DNA from: CAWKCE01 sp032127035
GTDB taxonomy: Bacteria > Actinomycetota > Actinomycetes > JAHEKZ01
Length of the DNA: 64,000 bases
Reading direction: 5' to 3'
NCBI GenBank assembly: GCA_963848085.1
Contig: CAWKCE010000003.1
Coordinates: 868,001-932,000, forward strand
A program made the translations under genes and the position numbers. The notes under the pieces are model-generated. The model was not told the DNA's origin. It searched no databases and worked only from the letters and a program-made list of their open reading frames with translations. Positions 62,783-64,000 of this stretch are shown here, piece by piece (the first letter of the stretch is position 1; each line of letters begins with the position of its first letter).

Positions 62783-63724
62783 ATGACCCACCGCCCGGCC
62801 CCACCCCAGCTGCATGGTCGGCCGTACCTCACTGACGCCGGCTGTGAGACGGACATCATCTTCAACCGGGGGACCGAGATCCGTGAGTTCGCGGCTCACA
62901 CGCTCCTCGAGGACGCGCGCGGGCGAGGCGTGCTCGCTGACTACTACCGAGGGTTTCTCCAGCTCGCGGCACAGATGAACGTGGGCATGGTTCTCGACGC
63001 CCCAACCTGGAAGGCCCACCCCTACTGGGCGGACGACCTGGGCGTCAGTGCGAGCGAGCTGGAACAGGCCAACCGCGATGCAGTGGCGTTCAGTCGTTCG
63101 CTGCGCGACGAGTTCTCCGGTGAGGGCCAGCCCATTGCCATCAACGGCCTTGTTGGGCCTCGTGGTGACGCCTATACCCCGGAGGCGTTGCTCGCCAGCC
63201 GGGAGGCCGAGGCGTATCACGCCACCCAGGTGAAATGGCTCGCCGATTCCGGCGTGGACATGGTGACAGCCCTGACTTTCACACAGTCGGATGAGGCGAT
63301 CGGTGTGGTGCGGGCAGCCGATGCGGTGGGCGTACCGGTGGTCGTGTCGTTCACCGTCGAAACCGACGGCACTCTCCCGACCGGAGAGACCCTGGGATCG
63401 GCCATCGAGTCGGTCGACGCGGCCACCGGGGGAGCAGCGGCCTACTTCATGGTGAACTGCGCGCACGCGGACCACATCGTGGGTGTGATCGACGACTCGG
63501 CCTGGAGTGGGCGGATCGAAGGCCTGCGGTGCAATGCATCACGGCAGAGCCACGCCGAGCTGGACGCGGCAGAGGTGTTGGATGACGGCGACCCGGTTGC
63601 TTTCGCCGAGGGCTATCTGGAGCTGTCCGCGGTGCTGCCGTCACTGAATGTGTTCGGGGGCTGCTGCGGCAGCGACCTGCGCCATGTGACCGAGGTGGCG
63701 CGTACGTTGCTCGCGACCGGCTAG
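62783..63724 (+). CDS. mmuM: Homocysteine S-methyltransferase family protein
   Basis: 313 residues from ATG 62783 after AGGAGAATTCA. Zinc ligands are present in order: the first Cys in YFMVNCAHADHI near 229 and the paired Cys in VFGGCCGSDLRHVTEVA near 295. The N-terminus LTDAGCETDIIFNRG is the family start. Transfers a methyl group to homocysteine, typically from S-methylmethionine or SAM, producing methionine. Divergent from the giant regulator with about 147 nt between starts. Confidence 0.86.
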   Translation: MTHRPAPPQLHGRPYLTDAGCETDIIFNRGTEIREFAAHTLLEDARGRGVLADYYRGFLQLAAQMNVGMVLDAPTWKAHPYWADDLGVSASELEQANRDAVAFSRSLRDEFSGEGQPIAINGLVGPRGDAYTPEALLASREAEAYHATQVKWLADSGVDMVTALTFTQSDEAIGVVRAADAVGVPVVVSFTVETDGTLPTGETLGSAIESVDAATGGAAAYFMVNCAHADHIVGVIDDSAWSGRIEGLRCNASRQSHAELDAAEVLDDGDPVAFAEGYLELSAVLPSLNVFGGCCGSDLRHVTEVARTLLATG

Positions 63725-63749
63725 GACTCCGGAGTGGCCGCGGCCCCGA

Positions 63750-64000
63750 CTATCCGCCGGGGAGAATCAGGCAGAAGGGGTGGTCATCCGGGTCGAGAAA
63801 GACCCGGAAGTCCGTGCCTGGCTGAGTCTCGTGCTTGCGCGCCCCGAGGGCCAGCACGGCCCTCTCGCCCACGTCGAGGTCCTCGACCTCGAAGTCGAGG
63901 TGCTCCTGCTGCGGGTGTTCTTGCCCGGGCCACTGCGGAGGCTGGTAGTCGTCCACGCGCTGGAAGCCCAGAGTTGGGCCGCCGTCACTGGCAAGGGTGA
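63750..64000 (-). CDS. VOC-family protein, C-terminal part (partial)
   Basis: The frame is open to the end of the window, about 83 residues visible. It begins TLASDGGPTLGFQRVDDYQP and ends DPDDHPFCLILPGG, with HLDFEVEDLDVGERAVLALG between. This is the C-terminal half of an actinobacterial glyoxalase-like domain, with the metal-ligand His in EHLDFEV and the terminal Glu position replaced. The start lies beyond 64000. Confidence 0.75.
   Translation of the reverse strand, partial: TLASDGGPTLGFQRVDDYQPPQWPGQEHPQQEHLDFEVEDLDVGERAVLALGARKHETQPGTDFRVFLDPDDHPFCLILPGG

Overview
The window is GC-rich, gene-dense actinobacterial chromosome. The evidence is the very high GC, frequent GTG starts, 4-nt stop/start overlaps, a principal sigma factor with a long Lys/Ala/Thr-rich N-terminus, and typical actinobacterial families (DUF4192, DUF2277, HelD, LamG and delta-60-like secreted proteins). 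Genus and order cannot be fixed from the sequence alone. There is no rRNA, tRNA or CRISPR array that I can support.

Layout. 1-664: 3' end of an SDR oxidoreductase and a degenerate TetR gene. 762-3076: a tight four-gene operon of two paralogous DUF1538 membrane proteins, a P-II-like protein and a CBS-pair protein, which looks like a membrane system with its own ligand-sensing subunits and no known substrate. 3092-17500: mainly housekeeping and metabolic genes (NylB-like hydrolase, M28 peptidase, methyltransferase, saccharopine-dehydrogenase-like enzyme, ABC-F protein, CEOS/alanine-dehydrogenase-like enzyme, DEAD-box helicase, rhodanese plus SufE, HelD).

17541-38054 is an extracellular polysaccharide locus. 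It holds an initiating polyprenyl-phosphate sugar transferase, two GT4 glycosyltransferases, a Wzx-type flippase, a Wzy/WaaL-type polymerase or ligase, a Wzz/BY-kinase with a low-molecular-weight phosphatase facing it, a secreted glycoside hydrolase, three PAPS-type sulfotransferases, an APH-fold kinase-like protein, and several secreted beta-propeller, malectin, fibronectin-III-like and LamG-like proteins. Together they suggest a sulfated, possibly phosphorylated, surface glycan assembled by a Wzx/Wzy-like route.

38093-48446: assorted genes, including a molybdopterin oxidoreductase with its membrane cytochrome b, an acyltransferase/patatin pair, ArfB, DM13, DUF4192 and a universal stress protein. 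48577-50184 is the principal sigma factor gene. Its 3' end is repeated at about 51.96 kb, with a weaker copy at about 53.47 kb. The DNA between the copies carries a possible integrase remnant, a secreted trypsin-like protease with a coupled small exported peptide, and one of two inverted paralogous RCC1-repeat secreted proteins. This looks like a decayed island, or tandem islands, inserted at the sigma-factor 3' end.

54719-64000: a cupin, an MMPL transporter, a class III PLP enzyme, a very large winged-helix/cyclase-like/NTPase regulator divergent from a homocysteine S-methyltransferase, and the 3' end of a VOC protein cut by the window edge.
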